Both the position numbers and the translations under genes were made by a program. Under the pieces are notes generated by a model, which was given only the letters and a program-made list of their open reading frames with translations, made no database searches and was not told where the DNA came from. DNA of 64,000 nt from a virus: positions 1-64,000 of the IMG/VR virus record IMGVR_UViG_3300036832_000855; one strand, written 5' to 3'. Positions 32,302 through 40,246 of the stretch are shown here, piece after piece. Numbering within the stretch: position 1 is the stretch's first letter; each line of letters starts with the position of its first letter.

Positions 32302-34065
32302 CTACTCGTCGTAGTCGTAGCCGTCCTCGTACCCGTTCGCGTAGCCGTTGGCCTGCCCGTCGTGAAGCTGGTAGTCGCCGTCGCTGCGGCCCGGGCTGTA
32401 CTCCATCGTCTCGGGGTCGCGCAGCGTCGAGCGCTCGAACCCCAGCTCGGTCATCTCGTCGATCGAGGTGATCTCCTCGTGGTCGACCTGCTGGCGGATC
32501 CACCAGCACTCGTTCGCGACGATCGCGTACGTGAGCGCCTGCATCCAGTCGTCGGGCCCGTCGGCGCGATAGCGCACGTACACCCGGCCGACGTCGTTCT
32601 GTTCCACCGAGCGAACGTTCGAGCACATCTGCGCCACGAAGTCCGACGGCAGATCCTGCGGCAGGTACTCGCGCTGCGCGCGGATGCGCTCCTGGGCGGC
32701 GTCGATCGCCTCGGTGCGGCGGACGCTGGCGCGGCGCTGCTGGTCGTCGACCGAGAGCACGTCACGCTGGGTCTCGGTGCCGTAGCTGATGATGTACACC
32801 CGCCCGGCGAAGCGGTTCGCGAACGCCTGCGCCAGCCGGTTCTCGGGCAGGTGGTCGATCCCGGCCATGACCACCCGGAAGCGGTCCATCAGCTTCGCCA
32901 GCTCCTCGAAGCTGTCGACCAGGCCGAGGTACAGGCAGCGGCCCTGCGTCTCGGACGCCTGCTCGGAGACCCACACGTTCAGCGCGCGCACGCTCGCGAC
33001 GTCGACACCCATGATCACCGGCTTGGTGCCCTCGTAGCCGGTGAACTGCGTGTAGCCGCGCTGCGCGGCGGCGATCATCGCCGGGGTCAGCCGGGCGCCC
33101 TCGGCCTCCCACGGCTCGCCCAGGTCGCGGTTGAAGAACACCTGGCGCCGGTAGGCGACCTGCTCGCGTGACGCGGCGATGAGCGAGCTGACGACGTTCT
33201 CGCTCGGGAGGATCAGCTTGGTGACGTGGTAGCCGCGGGCGCGCCGGTCCGGGTGGGAGGCGACCCACTCGCCGTGAACGACGTTGAGCGGCCCCTTGCG
33301 GCACTTGCGGCAGATCCGGATCTCGCGCTCCAGGTCGATGTTGTCGGCCCACGTGAGCGCCTGCCATTCGCCGCAGCTCTCGCACTTGACTGTCCACTCA
33401 CGCTGGTCGGACTTGCGGTACTCCTTGTGGATCCCGTGGTCGGAGATGGTCGGAAAGCCGATCCGGCGGATCATCCCGAGCGAGTCCTGGCCGCCGACGC
33501 GGCGCTCGGCGATTGGGATGTGCGCCTGCACGAGCAGGTCGTGCTCGTCGAGGCACAGCGCGTCGGCGTCGATGGATTCGAGCCCGGCCTCGGCCTCGGA
33601 GCCGCGGAAGTAGATGATCCCCAGGCCGACTGACTTCAGCGTCTTGTTCTGCACGCTGGCGGGCGGCACGCGAGTCCTCAGGTACTCACCCAAGATAAGC
33701 GGCTTGATCCGGCCGTCCGAGAAGTCGAGCAACTGGCGCTCGCGGGGGAAGATGTAGAGCACGCGGGCGGCGTGCATGTCGGCCCAGCAGAGCGCCCACC
33801 GGACCAGCCAGGCGGAGATCCCGAGCTGCGTCGCCTTCATGACGACGACCTCCTTGTCGTCGAAGCCCTGCTCGTACAGCTCGCGCTGGAACGGCCAGCG
33901 CTCGAAGTTGAGCGGGCCCTTGGTCTCGGGCACCTTTACCGCCCATTCCAGGAAACTCGCACGCCGCTGCTCGTGCGCGGCGATGTCCGACTGCAGCGCG
34001 TCGAGGAACGCGTCGGTGACGGTCAGGCGGAAAGTCTCGCGCGGGTCAAGCCTTAGCGGTGACAC
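32302..34065 (-). CDS. terL: Large terminase subunit, GpA family (587 aa), GTG start
   Basis: Motor ATPase and nuclease that packages DNA through the portal. The ATPase domain has the variant Walker A region VVVMKATQLGISAW (about 74-87) and Walker B LCLDEHD (about 170). A zinc-ribbon pair CESCGEW and CRKCRKG (about 228-258) is typical of lambda-GpA-like terminases. The nuclease domain starts near IMGVDVAS (about 350) with later acidic clusters. The C-terminal tail is Tyr/Gly/Asp-rich. It overlaps the upstream small zinc protein by 20 bp. Confidence 0.85.
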   Translation of the reverse strand: MSPLRLDPRETFRLTVTDAFLDALQSDIAAHEQRRASFLEWAVKVPETKGPLNFERWPFQRELYEQGFDDKEVVVMKATQLGISAWLVRWALCWADMHAARVLYIFPRERQLLDFSDGRIKPLILGEYLRTRVPPASVQNKTLKSVGLGIIYFRGSEAEAGLESIDADALCLDEHDLLVQAHIPIAERRVGGQDSLGMIRRIGFPTISDHGIHKEYRKSDQREWTVKCESCGEWQALTWADNIDLEREIRICRKCRKGPLNVVHGEWVASHPDRRARGYHVTKLILPSENVVSSLIAASREQVAYRRQVFFNRDLGEPWEAEGARLTPAMIAAAQRGYTQFTGYEGTKPVIMGVDVASVRALNVWVSEQASETQGRCLYLGLVDSFEELAKLMDRFRVVMAGIDHLPENRLAQAFANRFAGRVYIISYGTETQRDVLSVDDQQRRASVRRTEAIDAAQERIRAQREYLPQDLPSDFVAQMCSNVRSVEQNDVGRVYVRYRADGPDDWMQALTYAIVANECWWIRQQVDHEEITSIDEMTELGFERSTLRDPETMEYSPGRSDGDYQLHDGQANGYANGYEDGYDYDE

Positions 34066-34306
34066 TGGTGCTGAGCGCCCTCAGGTGGTACTCGCAGTAC
34101 GCCTCGCGCGGCGCGGCGCACTCGGTGCAGCTCGCCCAGTCGCACTTCTTGAACATCGTGCGGCGGCGGCGCTCGGGCGTCCGGCGGCGCTCCTCCTTGC
34201 CATCGTCGATCTCCGCGGCGATCGAGGCGAACAGGCTCCGGTGCGTCTCGCAGAAGCGCGAGCCGTTGGCGCGCTCAAGCGGACAGTGTGGGCTGCTGCA
34301 CCGCAT
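34046..34306 (-). CDS. Double zinc-finger-like protein between terminase genes (86 aa)
   Basis: Two similar C-x4-C...C..H units: CSSPHCPLERANGSRFCETH and CDWASCTECAAPREAYCEYH. A basic arginine-rich linker (RRRTPERRRRT) lies between. Likely binds nucleic acid or the terminase; overlaps both terminase genes. Confidence 0.65.
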   Translation of the reverse strand: MRCSSPHCPLERANGSRFCETHRSLFASIAAEIDDGKEERRRTPERRRRTMFKKCDWASCTECAAPREAYCEYHLRALSTSVTAKA

Positions 34307-34844
34307 CGGCCCTCAGCGTGTCCAGGATCGCGCGTTTCATGTCCGGGGTGGCACCCTGCTCGGTCAGGACGGTCACGAGCTTGACGGCGAGCGTCTGGAC
34401 GTCCAGCTCCAGGCGCAGGGTGCCGAGGTCGTGCGGCAGGATGCCGGTGGCCTGCATCAGCTCGGCCGTGCGCGTCAGCGCGCTGAGCTGCGCGTTGATC
34501 GCCGCGATCTTCGTCGCGTCAGCCGCCGACTCGTCGGCCACCTCGGCGAGCTGCTCGATCCAGCTCTCCAGCCGGTCGAGCATCGAGTGCACGATCGCGA
34601 TCGGGTCGCGGCCCTGGTAGGTCGACTGGTTGTCGGCGCGCCACGCCGAGTAGACGTTCCTGCAGGCCGCGACGGTCAGGTTGTACTTCTCGGCCAGGTA
34701 CGCCCAGCTCTGGCCGCGCAGCCGGTCGCGCACCAGCTCGGCGTTGCGCTCCTCGCGCTCCTCGTCGGTCAGCCCCGGCTTGCGCCCGCGCTTGCGCAGG
34801 TGACGCTCGGTCAGGTCGTCAATCGAGCGGCCGTCCTCGTCCAC
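34275..34844 (-). CDS. Putative small terminase subunit (189 aa), GTG start
   Basis: RGRKPGLTDEEREERNAELV, then a helix-turn-helix (SWAYLAEKYNLTVAACRNVY) and a long helical C-terminal region (WIEQLAEVADESAADATKIA) with coiled-coil character. Position directly upstream of the large subunit and HTH-plus-coil layout fit a DNA-recognition terminase subunit. The name is inferred from position, not from recognised homology. Confidence 0.55.
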   Translation of the reverse strand: MDEDGRSIDDLTERHLRKRGRKPGLTDEEREERNAELVRDRLRGQSWAYLAEKYNLTVAACRNVYSAWRADNQSTYQGRDPIAIVHSMLDRLESWIEQLAEVADESAADATKIAAINAQLSALTRTAELMQATGILPHDLGTLRLELDVQTLAVKLVTVLTEQGATPDMKRAILDTLRADAVQQPTLSA

Positions 34845-34868
34845 GGCCGCATCGTACCGGCGCTCAGA

Positions 34869-35189
34869 TCACCACCGGGAGGCGAGCCATGTGTCGCGCT
34901 CGGCAAGCCGCTCGCGCTCGCGCTTGCCGCGGTCGGCCGTGAGGTCGACGCCGATGCCGCAGCGCAGGCACATGCCGCGGGGCGCGTCGTGCCCGAACAT
35001 GGCGCACGTCTGGGTCTTCGCGCCCGGACGTGGCATGCCCTGCCTGCGCAGCGCGAAGTAGTACGACAGCGTCTGGTACACGTCCAGCGCGCGCTCGTCG
35101 TAGTCGCCGAAGTCGGCGATCTCGGCGCGCAGCTCCTCGAACGGGTCCTCTTCCTTCTCCTGCGCCGACGGCTGCTCGGGCTCGGTCAG
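34869..35189 (-). CDS. Unknown zinc-site protein (106 aa), probable CTG start
   Basis: The frame has no ATG or GTG near the expected start. CTG at 35189 overlaps the upstream stop as CTGA, mimicking the ATGA/GTGA couplings elsewhere, with GGAGGA upstream. Contains EEDPFEELRAEIADFGDYDE and TCAMFGHDAPRGMCLRCGIG, a C..H..C..C zinc-finger pattern. Function unknown. Confidence 0.5.
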   Translation of the reverse strand: MTEPEQPSAQEKEEDPFEELRAEIADFGDYDERALDVYQTLSYYFALRRQGMPRPGAKTQTCAMFGHDAPRGMCLRCGIGVDLTADRGKRERERLAERDTWLASRW

Positions 35190-35458
35190 AACGGGGGCTC
35201 TTCCTCCGCGCGCGTGCGCGTGGTCGTCTCGATGCGGGTGCGGATCGCAGGCCCCCAGTTCCGGACGGGCACGGGGCGCCAGACGCCCTCCGTGTCCCCC
35301 GCCACCTCCTTGGCTGCGTCGAGACGAGACGTGGCGCTGGCGCTGCCACTCTCGACCCACGCCACGACAGCCTCGTCTGTAGCCGGATCCTTCAGCTCGC
35401 GCTGAGCAAGCACCGTGTACTCGGTCGCCGCTGACACTCGTTCCTTGGCCGTGGCCAT
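35186..35458 (-). CDS. Unknown protein (90 aa)
   Basis: ATG at 35458 preceded by CCGAGGAGGCTGGAC. MATAKERVSAATEYTVLAQR, central acidic/serine stretch, then WRPVPVRNWGPAIRTRIETT. No family recognised. Confidence 0.6.
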   Translation of the reverse strand: MATAKERVSAATEYTVLAQRELKDPATDEAVVAWVESGSASATSRLDAAKEVAGDTEGVWRPVPVRNWGPAIRTRIETTTRTRAEEEPPF

Positions 35459-35493
35459 GTCCAGCCTCCTCGGGTCGGGTTGTACCGGGAAGA

Positions 35494-35712
35494 CTACGCG
35501 TCCTCGCGGACGGCGTGGTCCTGCCGGTTGGGCTGCGCCAGTGACGGCCGGTACGTCGGCTTGCGCCGGGGTGGCGCCTCTGGCGGCGGGCCCCAGTACT
35601 CGCGCTCCTCCGGTGTCATCTGGCGGATCGTGAGCAGCCCCTCTTCCTGCTGGCGGCGGATCCGCTCCAGCGCGGCCTCGTGCGCCAGCCTGGCGCGCTC
35701 CGCGCGATGCAT
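35494..35712 (-). CDS. Small charged protein (72 aa)
   Basis: MHRAERARLAHEAALERIRR, glutamine/glutamate-rich helix, then MTPEEREYWGPPPEAPPRRK. Probably helical with a disordered tail. Function unknown. Confidence 0.5.
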   Translation of the reverse strand: MHRAERARLAHEAALERIRRQQEEGLLTIRQMTPEEREYWGPPPEAPPRRKPTYRPSLAQPNRQDHAVREDA

Positions 35713-35715
35713 AGG

Positions 35716-36027
35716 TCAGCTCGCCGTTGTCGCCTTCTTGCGCCGCCGCTTCTTGGGCGGGGGCGGCTCCGGTTCGCGACTGCGGCGCCGGTTGCGCTCG
35801 ACCCAGGTGCCCATCCTCTCGATGTCCCTGCGGTACCACACCGGCGTGGCCTGCAAATGTGCCGCCGTCGGCGGCATCAGGCCGCGTTTGATCCAGCGCC
35901 CGATGCGCGGCCGCTCGACGCCCAGCAGCTTCGCGACCTCGGCCGTTCCGACGATGTCGAGTTGCCTGACCGCACGCGGCTGCCTGGGTGGACCGATCGG
36001 TGGCTCAGCCCCGTTTTCCTTGCTCAT
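35716..36027 (-). CDS. Excisionase/MerR-like helix-turn-helix protein (103 aa)
   Basis: VGTAEVAKLLGVERPRIGRW and IKRGLMPPTA form a MerR/HTH_17-type helix-turn-helix, followed by VWYRRDIERM and a basic proline/lysine tail (PPPPKKRRRKK). Start at 36027 gives a short leader with GGGGAGCGGG; the ATG at 36051 lies too close to the promoter hexamer. Candidate regulator or DNA-binding accessory for packaging. Confidence 0.65.
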   Translation of the reverse strand: MSKENGAEPPIGPPRQPRAVRQLDIVGTAEVAKLLGVERPRIGRWIKRGLMPPTAAHLQATPVWYRRDIERMGTWVERNRRRSREPEPPPPKKRRRKKATTAS

Positions 36028-36061
36028 CCCGCTCCCCTTCGTGGTCGTCATTATTCCCTCC

Positions 36062-36082
36062 AGGGTAGCACACGAAGTGCGT
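36062..36082 (-). promoter_or_regulatory. Operator-promoter site 12
   Basis: GCACA-CGAAG-TGCGT at 36068-36082 with minus-strand TACCCT at 36062-36067. It overlaps the stop of the upstream gene and drives the HTH gene and probably the terminase operon. Confidence 0.7.
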
Positions 36083-36366
36083 TATCGGTCGAGCCGTCGG
36101 CGGATTGCATCGAGCGTCGGGCACACCCACCTACCGGCGGTGCAGCCCGCGCCCATGGCGGCGATCTCAGCACGCGTCGTGCGCACCGTGATTCCGCACC
36201 GGCAGTCGCGCGCGCGGGGCGAGGCCAGCTCCTCGCGAATGATCGTCGCGAGCTTCGAGCTGGCTTCCTTCTGGCGCTTGCGCTCCGCTTCCCGCCGGGC
36301 GCGTTCGAGCTGGCGGTGGCGGGCGCGCGCGGCTTGCTCCTCCGCGCGCGGATCCGCCGCCATCAT
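36082..36366 (-). CDS. Unknown protein with C-terminal cysteine pairs (94 aa)
   Basis: Long arginine/glutamate helix (EEQAARARHRQLERARREAE) followed by RDCRCGITVRTT and CTAGRWVCP, a possible zinc ribbon. ATG at 36366 overlaps the upstream stop. Confidence 0.55.
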   Translation of the reverse strand: MMAADPRAEEQAARARHRQLERARREAERKRQKEASSKLATIIREELASPRARDCRCGITVRTTRAEIAAMGAGCTAGRWVCPTLDAIRRRLDR

Positions 36367-36854
36367 GCGGATGCTTCGATCGCCTCGCGAACAGCAACCG
36401 CGAGGTCGAACGTCCACTCCTCTTCGAGTGCCCGCTGCCGGTTGCTCAGCTCCGAGATCTCTCGGCGTAACTGCACCAGCTCGCCGCGGGCCTCCTCCGT
36501 CATGTCGCCGCGGTAAACGGCCGATGCCCGGTATCCGGACGACGGGAGCTGCTCGGTGTCGCCGTCGAAGACCGCGAGCACGTTGCCGGTGCCCGCGTGG
36601 AACCCGGTCGCGGTGCCCCGCTCGAACGACGTGAAGCGGTCCGTCAGCCGGTAGAACGGCACGTTGGTCTTCACCTTGCGCTGCCGGACTTGCGGCTTCG
36701 CCCGCTCGATGGCCTCGCTGAACGTGCCGCTGTTCGCGAGCGCTCGCGCGTCCTCGTCTTCAGCATGCCCGCGCAGGAACACCTCGAAGGTGCCGCCGGT
36801 GCTCACATGGACCTCACACGGCACGGTGAGGATTTCGACTTCTGTCAGTTTCAC
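36363..36854 (-). CDS. Unknown protein (163 aa), GTG start
   Basis: GTG after ACCGAGGAGTACAGCA. KLTEVEILTVPCEVHVSTGG, beta-rich middle, then a coiled-coil-like C-terminus (ELVQLRREISELSNRQRALE). First gene left of the divergent operator at 36890-36927. Function unknown. Confidence 0.6.
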   Translation of the reverse strand: MKLTEVEILTVPCEVHVSTGGTFEVFLRGHAEDEDARALANSGTFSEAIERAKPQVRQRKVKTNVPFYRLTDRFTSFERGTATGFHAGTGNVLAVFDGDTEQLPSSGYRASAVYRGDMTEEARGELVQLRREISELSNRQRALEEEWTFDLAVAVREAIEASA

Positions 36855-36889
36855 TGCTGTACTCCTCGGTCTAGGGGTTGCCGCGAGCG

Positions 36890-36971
36890 ATGATAGCACA
36901 CACGGTGCACACGATGTGTGCTACAATGTAAGTGCGCCCGGAGAAGGCGCGCTCCCCCCGACCGAGGAGGT
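36890..36971. promoter_or_regulatory. Divergent operator-promoter pair (site 13)
   Basis: Leftward: GCACA-CACGG-TGCAC (36896-36910), minus-strand TATCAT (36890-36895). Rightward: GCACA-CGATG-TGTGC (36907-36921) next to TACAAT (36922-36927), then hairpin GCGCC/GGCGC (36934-36938 and 36946-36950), C-run and CGACCGAGGAG (36958-36968). The two palindromes overlap by four bases. Confidence 0.8.
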
Positions 36972-36977
36972 ACTGAA

Positions 36978-37637
36978 GTGGAAGTCATCCGGAGAACCAA
37001 CCCGGGTGCCTATCGTCAACCCCGCTGGCACTACGCTGCCGACGCAGAGTCTACACGCACGATGTGCGGTAAGGACGTCGCCGAGATCAAGGGCGATCGT
37101 CGAGGCTCGTGGAACCGGCCGCGGATCGAGCGCAAGGACGAGGCGGACCGCGGCTACAGCGGGATCTGCGCCGTCTGCACGCGCAAGGCGCACGGCGGCG
37201 GCGGCTCGGTGAAGCTCACCGTGGCCGACATGAAGGCGCTCGTCGCACGCGCGGCTGAGGCTGGCGAGAAGGCATACCGGGACGCGATCCCGACCCCGAT
37301 GGTGGTCTACACCCCGAAGAACATGATGGCCTCCCTGATGGGCGGCGATGATGGCGGGGCCGACCCCAACGAGCCGGTGTACAACGTCCCCGAGGGCGTG
37401 TGCGGCACGGCCTGGGTCAACATCAAGCCCGGCGGCTCACGGTTCGCCCGGTTCATCCTGAAGGAAGGGCTGGGCCGGTCCGACAGTTACCGAGGTGGGG
37501 TGAACCTCTCGCCCGCGAAAATCTGCGGCGACAGAGGCTCACAGTCACTCACCCGCTGGGAAGCAGCGGCCCACGCGATCGCGGATGTGCTCCGCGACGG
37601 CGGGATCACCGCCTACAGCGAGTCGTGGATGACATGA
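36978..37637 (+). CDS. Unknown protein (219 aa), GTG start
   Basis: GTG at 36978, ten bases after GACCGAGGAG. The N-terminus EVIRRTNPGAYRQPRWHYAA and MCGKD / CAVCTRKAHG give a possible C4 zinc site. The C-terminal half (GVCGTAWVNIKPGGSRFARF, SYRGGVNLSP) looks like an alpha/beta domain common in small actinophage proteins. First gene of the rightward operon 36978-39644. Confidence 0.6.
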   Translation: MEVIRRTNPGAYRQPRWHYAADAESTRTMCGKDVAEIKGDRRGSWNRPRIERKDEADRGYSGICAVCTRKAHGGGGSVKLTVADMKALVARAAEAGEKAYRDAIPTPMVVYTPKNMMASLMGGDDGGADPNEPVYNVPEGVCGTAWVNIKPGGSRFARFILKEGLGRSDSYRGGVNLSPAKICGDRGSQSLTRWEAAAHAIADVLRDGGITAYSESWMT

Positions 37638-37843
37638 CCGTGACCAGACGGCGCCAACCACGTAAGCGGATCGTGGGCGAGCACTTCCGAGAGGACGGCT
37701 CGCCCAAGCGCCGCTTCGCCACCGAGCGCGAGGCTCGTGAGTACGTCGAGACCTTCGGCTACCACTGCTCGGTCTACCCGTGTTCGTTCGCGGGCTGCAA
37801 CGGCTACCACCTCGGCACGCGCCGGGGACCGAGGCTGTTCTGA
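37634..37843 (+). CDS. Small unknown protein (69 aa)
   Basis: MTVTRRRQPRKRIVGEHFRE, basic start, then YHCSVYPCSFAGCNGYHLGT with three cysteines and a histidine, a possible zinc knuckle. Overlaps both neighbours. Confidence 0.6.
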   Translation: MTVTRRRQPRKRIVGEHFREDGSPKRRFATEREAREYVETFGYHCSVYPCSFAGCNGYHLGTRRGPRLF

Positions 37844-38151
37844 TGAACCGCAACTACTCGCTGATCAAGGTCAGCCAAGGCGACTACCTGCTGCCGTCGA
37901 ACGACGGCCAGACGCTCTGGCGGATCCGCCGCTACCAGGACGGCCCCTCGTACGGGCTGGAGGAGTGGCCCGCCGACCGCGACTTCTGGGGCGCGTGGAA
38001 GTACACCGGGCGCATCCGCTGGCGCGGCGGACTCGATACCGAGGCGTATGAAGACCTCATCTACTCGGACGCCTGGGATGGGCCGGTGGACTGGCAGTCC
38101 ACGACGCGCGCCGAGGCGATCGCCGCGGCGCTGAGGGGGGGAGCCCGATGA
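37843..38151 (+). CDS. Unknown aromatic-rich protein (102 aa)
   Basis: MNRNYSLIKVSQGDYLLPSN, then WRIRRYQDGPSYGLEEWPAD and a C-terminal helix. Probably a small single-domain protein; function unknown. Its ATG overlaps the upstream TGA. Confidence 0.6.
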   Translation: MNRNYSLIKVSQGDYLLPSNDGQTLWRIRRYQDGPSYGLEEWPADRDFWGAWKYTGRIRWRGGLDTEAYEDLIYSDAWDGPVDWQSTTRAEAIAAALRGGAR

Positions 38152-38795
38152 CCAGGCGAACCTGGGTCTGTCCCAACCCGAACCACAAGGGCGTTCTCGC
38201 CCCGGGGCGCATGCGTGCGGACGACGTCCGGCGCTACTGCTGGCCGTGCTCGCTTGAGGCCGGACGCCTCGTCCAGCGCCACGCCCCGGCGCTTGAGCGC
38301 AAGCGCGAGCAGGCCAAGACCGCGCGAGCTGCACGAGCCACGCGCGAGCGCGAGCGCGCCCGTGAGACGAAGACGGCGCGCGAGACCATCGACGGCGTCA
38401 ACGTCGGCAAGGAGATCGCGCGGCTGATCAAGCTGCCCGCTCTGCGCGACGAGCTACCGTCCTACCTGCGCGGGCGCAAAGTCGACTGGACCCTGCACCG
38501 CACCAGCAACGGGCGCTACAGCGGGCGCGCGTGGCCTCGCGACAGGATCCACCTGAGCCTCGGCAGCGTCAGCGCCGCGGAGGTCAAGGCGATCCTCTGC
38601 CACGAGCTGGCGCACTACGTGCTGCCCGGTGGCACCAACCACGACGGGCGCTGGGAGCGCTGCTACGCGCGGGCGGTCCGAGAGGCCTACGGCGTCGACG
38701 TCCAGGCGCGGCCCGGCGAGAGCAAGTACGCGCTCGACCGGCGCGTAATCCAGGCGCTCGGCGGCACCGGCGAGCATCGGATCGAGGACGAGTGA
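38148..38795 (+). CDS. SprT-like zinc metalloprotease (215 aa)
   Basis: Contains ILCHELAHYVLPGGTNHDGR: HELAH at 152-156 with a third histidine at 165, the SprT/SPRTN arrangement. The N-terminal CPNPNH...CWPC is a probable zinc finger, followed by a long Arg/Glu/Lys coiled segment (residues 50-80). SprT-like enzymes degrade DNA-bound proteins; in a phage this could clear host proteins from DNA. The exact substrate is unknown. Confidence 0.7.
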   Translation: MTRRTWVCPNPNHKGVLAPGRMRADDVRRYCWPCSLEAGRLVQRHAPALERKREQAKTARAARATRERERARETKTARETIDGVNVGKEIARLIKLPALRDELPSYLRGRKVDWTLHRTSNGRYSGRAWPRDRIHLSLGSVSAAEVKAILCHELAHYVLPGGTNHDGRWERCYARAVREAYGVDVQARPGESKYALDRRVIQALGGTGEHRIEDE

Positions 38796-39067
38796 TGGCC
38801 AGCCGCGAACAAATCAAGGTGCAGATGCCGATCCGCTGGAAGAGGCTGGCGACCAAGTCCCGGCGCCGAGTCGACGCGCTGCTGCACACGATCACGATCG
38901 CGCAGCTCGGCGCCGACCTCGACGTCAGGGCGCTGCGCAACGTCCTGATCGCGGAGCTGGAGAGCTGCCTGTACCACGAGGCGCGCGCCAGCGGCGACGA
39001 GCACCAGGCCGCGCTGCGCAAGAGCCGCGAGGGACGCGAGCAGGTCGACGCGCTCGCGGGCTGGTGA
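38795..39067 (+). CDS. Unknown helical protein (90 aa)
   Basis: MASREQIKVQMPIRWKRLAT, then LLHTITIAQLGADLDVRALR and LYHEARASGDEHQAALRKSR. All-helical pattern, function unknown. Coupled to the protease gene by overlapping TGATG. Confidence 0.55.
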   Translation: MASREQIKVQMPIRWKRLATKSRRRVDALLHTITIAQLGADLDVRALRNVLIAELESCLYHEARASGDEHQAALRKSREGREQVDALAGW

Positions 39068-39261
39068 TGCGTCGCTCTGTCGCGGTCGCCGCGATGCTCG
39101 CGGCCGTGGCCCTGCCCGGCGCGGGCAAGACCAAGGTCAAGCCCCGAGGCCGATCCGACGCGCCCGATCAGACGCTGGCGCTCGGCAGCCTGGCCGACGC
39201 GATCGAGGAGCTGCTCGCGGACGTCGTCGGTGACCGGACGTGGAACCGGCGCCTAAGATGA
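39067..39261 (+). CDS. Small protein with signal-like N-terminus (64 aa)
   Basis: MRRSVAVAAMLAAVALPGAG is a short basic start plus hydrophobic stretch, compatible with a signal peptide or signal anchor, followed by KTKVKPRGRSDAPDQ and an acidic helix. Function unknown. Confidence 0.5.
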   Translation: MRRSVAVAAMLAAVALPGAGKTKVKPRGRSDAPDQTLALGSLADAIEELLADVVGDRTWNRRLR

Positions 39262-39644
39262 TCGACGAGCCCTGGTGGACGTGGTGGAACAAGGGCCAGC
39301 AGCGGTGGAGCGCACGCCTCGGGCGCTGGGTAATCGCGGGCCGTGGCCCGTATGACGGCCTGTACTGGGACGAGACCGGCGCGGAGATCACGTTCCCTGC
39401 CCTGCTCGACCTGCACTGGTTCAAGCGAGAGGTCGCGCCGGGCATCGTTCGCTGCCCGGTAATCGCGTGCATGGCATCCCAGCCTCGCCGGTACCCGCGA
39501 CCTCGCTCGGCGAGCGACCGAGCCCGGTACGCCGCCAGGCGGCGCGACGAAGGCTTGACCTACCGGGAGATCGCAGAGGAGATGGGCGTGACGAGGGAGC
39601 GAGTTCGCCAGCTCGTGATTGCCCGGGAGCTTGTGTGGCGATGA
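39258..39644 (+). CDS. HTH protein with tryptophan-rich N-terminus (128 aa)
   Basis: The N-terminus EPWWTWWNKGQQRWSARLGR is strikingly Trp-rich. The C-terminus (RRDEGLTYREIAEEMGVTRE, RVRQLV) is a sigma-70 region-4-like helix-turn-helix. Possibly a small transcription factor. Last gene of the rightward operon, followed by a hairpin. Confidence 0.6.
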   Translation: MIDEPWWTWWNKGQQRWSARLGRWVIAGRGPYDGLYWDETGAEITFPALLDLHWFKREVAPGIVRCPVIACMASQPRRYPRPRSASDRARYAARRRDEGLTYREIAEEMGVTRERVRQLVIARELVWR

Positions 39645-39652
39645 ACCGGGGT

Positions 39653-39685
39653 GACTGGCGCCGGGCGTGGCGACCGGCGCCAGTC
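39653..39685. terminator. Bidirectional hairpin terminator between convergent operons
   Basis: A 12-bp perfect stem (39653-39664 and 39674-39685) with a 9-base loop lies between the ends of the rightward gene at 39644 and the leftward rusA-like gene at 39705. Confidence 0.7.
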
Positions 39686-39704
39686 GTCTCCTCGGTACGA
39701 ACTT

Positions 39705-40229
39705 TCAGGCGACGGCTAGCTCCAGGTCGAGCTGGCCGTCTGCCGGTAGCGCGGACACTACCCACACCCGGATCTCCGCGCGCGCGGGCTCGCCGTAGCG
39801 CTTCTCGGCGCGGACGGTCGTGACCTGGCCGTCGTCGGCGTAGAGCACGCCAGTGAGCGCATCGAGCACGGCCCGCAGGTACTTATCGACGTCGGGCCGG
39901 ACGGCCGGGTGCGTCGGCGCCGACGCCTTGAGCAGGTGCGCGTTGCGGCCGGTGCCGAAGTGCCCGACGCCGCGCGGCTGGTAGAAGATCACCTCAACGC
40001 CGACGGGCTCGCCGCGGGCGATCCGGCCACCGGCCTGCTCGCGGGCCTCCAGCGCGCAGGTCGCGACGGCGTTCTCCCAGGTGCGGCCGCGGGCACCGGC
40101 GGCGTTGCGGGTCACGATCACCGGGTTGCCGTTCTTGCGCAGGACGAGCGAGCGGTCCTTGTGCTTCGCAGCGAACGACGTCGTCGAACCCTTCGTGACC
40201 GGCCTGCCAATGACCGTGAACTGGATCAC
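39705..40229 (-). CDS. RusA-like Holliday junction resolvase (174 aa)
   Basis: The N-terminus MIQFTVIGRPVTKGSTTSFA matches the RusA start ('f.v.G.P..k.r.R'). PDVDKYLRAVLDALTGVLYA followed by DDGQV gives the aspartates that bind magnesium in the RusA active site. It would resolve branched DNA during replication, recombination and packaging. Last gene of the leftward cluster 42069-39705; a hairpin lies just upstream. Confidence 0.85.
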   Translation of the reverse strand: MIQFTVIGRPVTKGSTTSFAAKHKDRSLVLRKNGNPVIVTRNAAGARGRTWENAVATCALEAREQAGGRIARGEPVGVEVIFYQPRGVGHFGTGRNAHLLKASAPTHPAVRPDVDKYLRAVLDALTGVLYADDGQVTTVRAEKRYGEPARAEIRVWVVSALPADGQLDLELAVA

Positions 40230-40246
40230 ACCGTGAGTCTACGACC

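Noticed and set aside
32128-33171. Rightward frame of 347 aa antisense to terL
   Set aside because: Shadow of the terminase; no recognisable domain and it overlaps the HNH gene in another frame.
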